Source of the DNA: Peptoniphilus_A sp001811425
GTDB lineage: Bacteria; Bacillota; Clostridia; Tissierellales; Peptoniphilaceae
DNA length: 64,000 nucleotides
Assembly: GCF_001811425.1 (NCBI RefSeq)
Contig: NZ_KV804738.1
Coordinates: forward strand, 1 to 64,000
Direction: 5' to 3'
Below are positions 63,874 through 64,000 of the stretch, in pieces. The translations under genes and the position numbers were made by a program. Within the stretch, counting starts at the first letter, position 1. Each line of letters starts with the position of its first letter. The notes beneath the pieces are model-generated. The model did not search any database. It had not been told where the DNA came from and saw nothing but the letters and a program-made list of their open reading frames with translations.

Positions 63874-63949
63874 TATTAATTTTTATAATTTTCCCGGCAA
63901 AAATGATAAAATGAAGAGAAAATAAATTGAAATTTTAGTAGGAGTTTTT

Positions 63950-64000
63950 ATGAGTTTAAAAAATAAAAAAATTGCATATATTTTTCTTTATCTTGCCTCC
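63950..64000 (+). CDS. Start of a membrane protein gene, cut by the window
   Basis: ATG with AGGAG upstream; 17 codons (MSLKNKKIAYIFLYLAS) are visible, with a basic start and the beginning of a hydrophobic segment. Confidence 0.5.
   Translation, partial: MSLKNKKIAYIFLYLAS

Overview
The window is low-GC Gram-positive DNA. AT-rich codon use, strong AGGAGG ribosome-binding sites, TTGACA/TATAAT promoters and the gene content suggest a Gram-positive anaerobic coccus of the Peptoniphilaceae type (Anaerococcus, Peptoniphilus, Finegoldia, Helcococcus). That assignment is an inference; no rRNA or other taxonomic marker is present.

About 59 kb of the 64 kb is mobile or accessory DNA. Positions 1-2354 are the right end of one integrated element: a 53-residue protein and a large serine integrase. 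The last 11 codons of that integrase read like the 3' end of a 23S rRNA uracil methyltransferase gene (rum/rlmD), a known integration hot spot. A second copy of that tail with about 200 bp of flank lies at 4505-4714, and a remnant (short serine recombinase plus an unknown protein) sits between the two copies. This looks like nested integration at one site.

A siphophage-type prophage runs from about 4.7 kb to 52.5 kb. Its order is: lysogeny control (XRE repressor, ImmA/IrrE protease); early genes with a 4 x 48 bp repeat array; replication (DUF2800, DUF2815, a family A DNA polymerase carrying an intein, a primase/helicase, a VRR nuclease and an SNF2 helicase); packaging (HNH, candidate cos, TerS, a phage SAM synthetase, a ParB-domain DNA methyltransferase, TerL); head (portal, ClpP protease, capsid); connector and tail; holin and amidase. 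Self-contained cassettes interrupt it: two antisense toxin-antitoxin pairs, a Fic protein with its own promoter and terminator, and an HNH-AP2 endonuclease.

Between the lysis genes and the integration genes lies a cargo island (40.5-48.6 kb) that looks like a sactipeptide bacteriocin cluster. It has a regulator, a SPASM radical SAM maturase, a six-cysteine ruminococcin C-like precursor, an ABC ATPase and permease, an M16 peptidase split into two overlapping genes, an ABC exporter and a frameshifted small membrane protein. A SHOCT-like small protein and three overlapping serine recombinase genes end the prophage. One promoter type with a fixed sequence occurs both inside the prophage and in front of the recombinases, which supports their belonging together.

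A defence region follows (52.6-59.1 kb). It holds an Abi_2/HEPN protein with a probable tiny RNA gene in front of it, then a tightly packed operon of a ParB-like protein, a PLD-nuclease/helicase fusion and a 5-methylcytosine methyltransferase. From 59.2 kb the content looks chromosomal: small membrane proteins, a J-domain protein with a HIRAN protein, a PH-domain membrane protein, a secreted CAP protein and a hotdog thioesterase.

The points most worth following up are the phage-borne RumC-like cluster with its split M16 peptidase, the ParB/PLD-helicase/methylase system, a two-hairpin structured element present twice in the tail operon with compensating changes, and three phage genes that seem to start at ATA or ATC.
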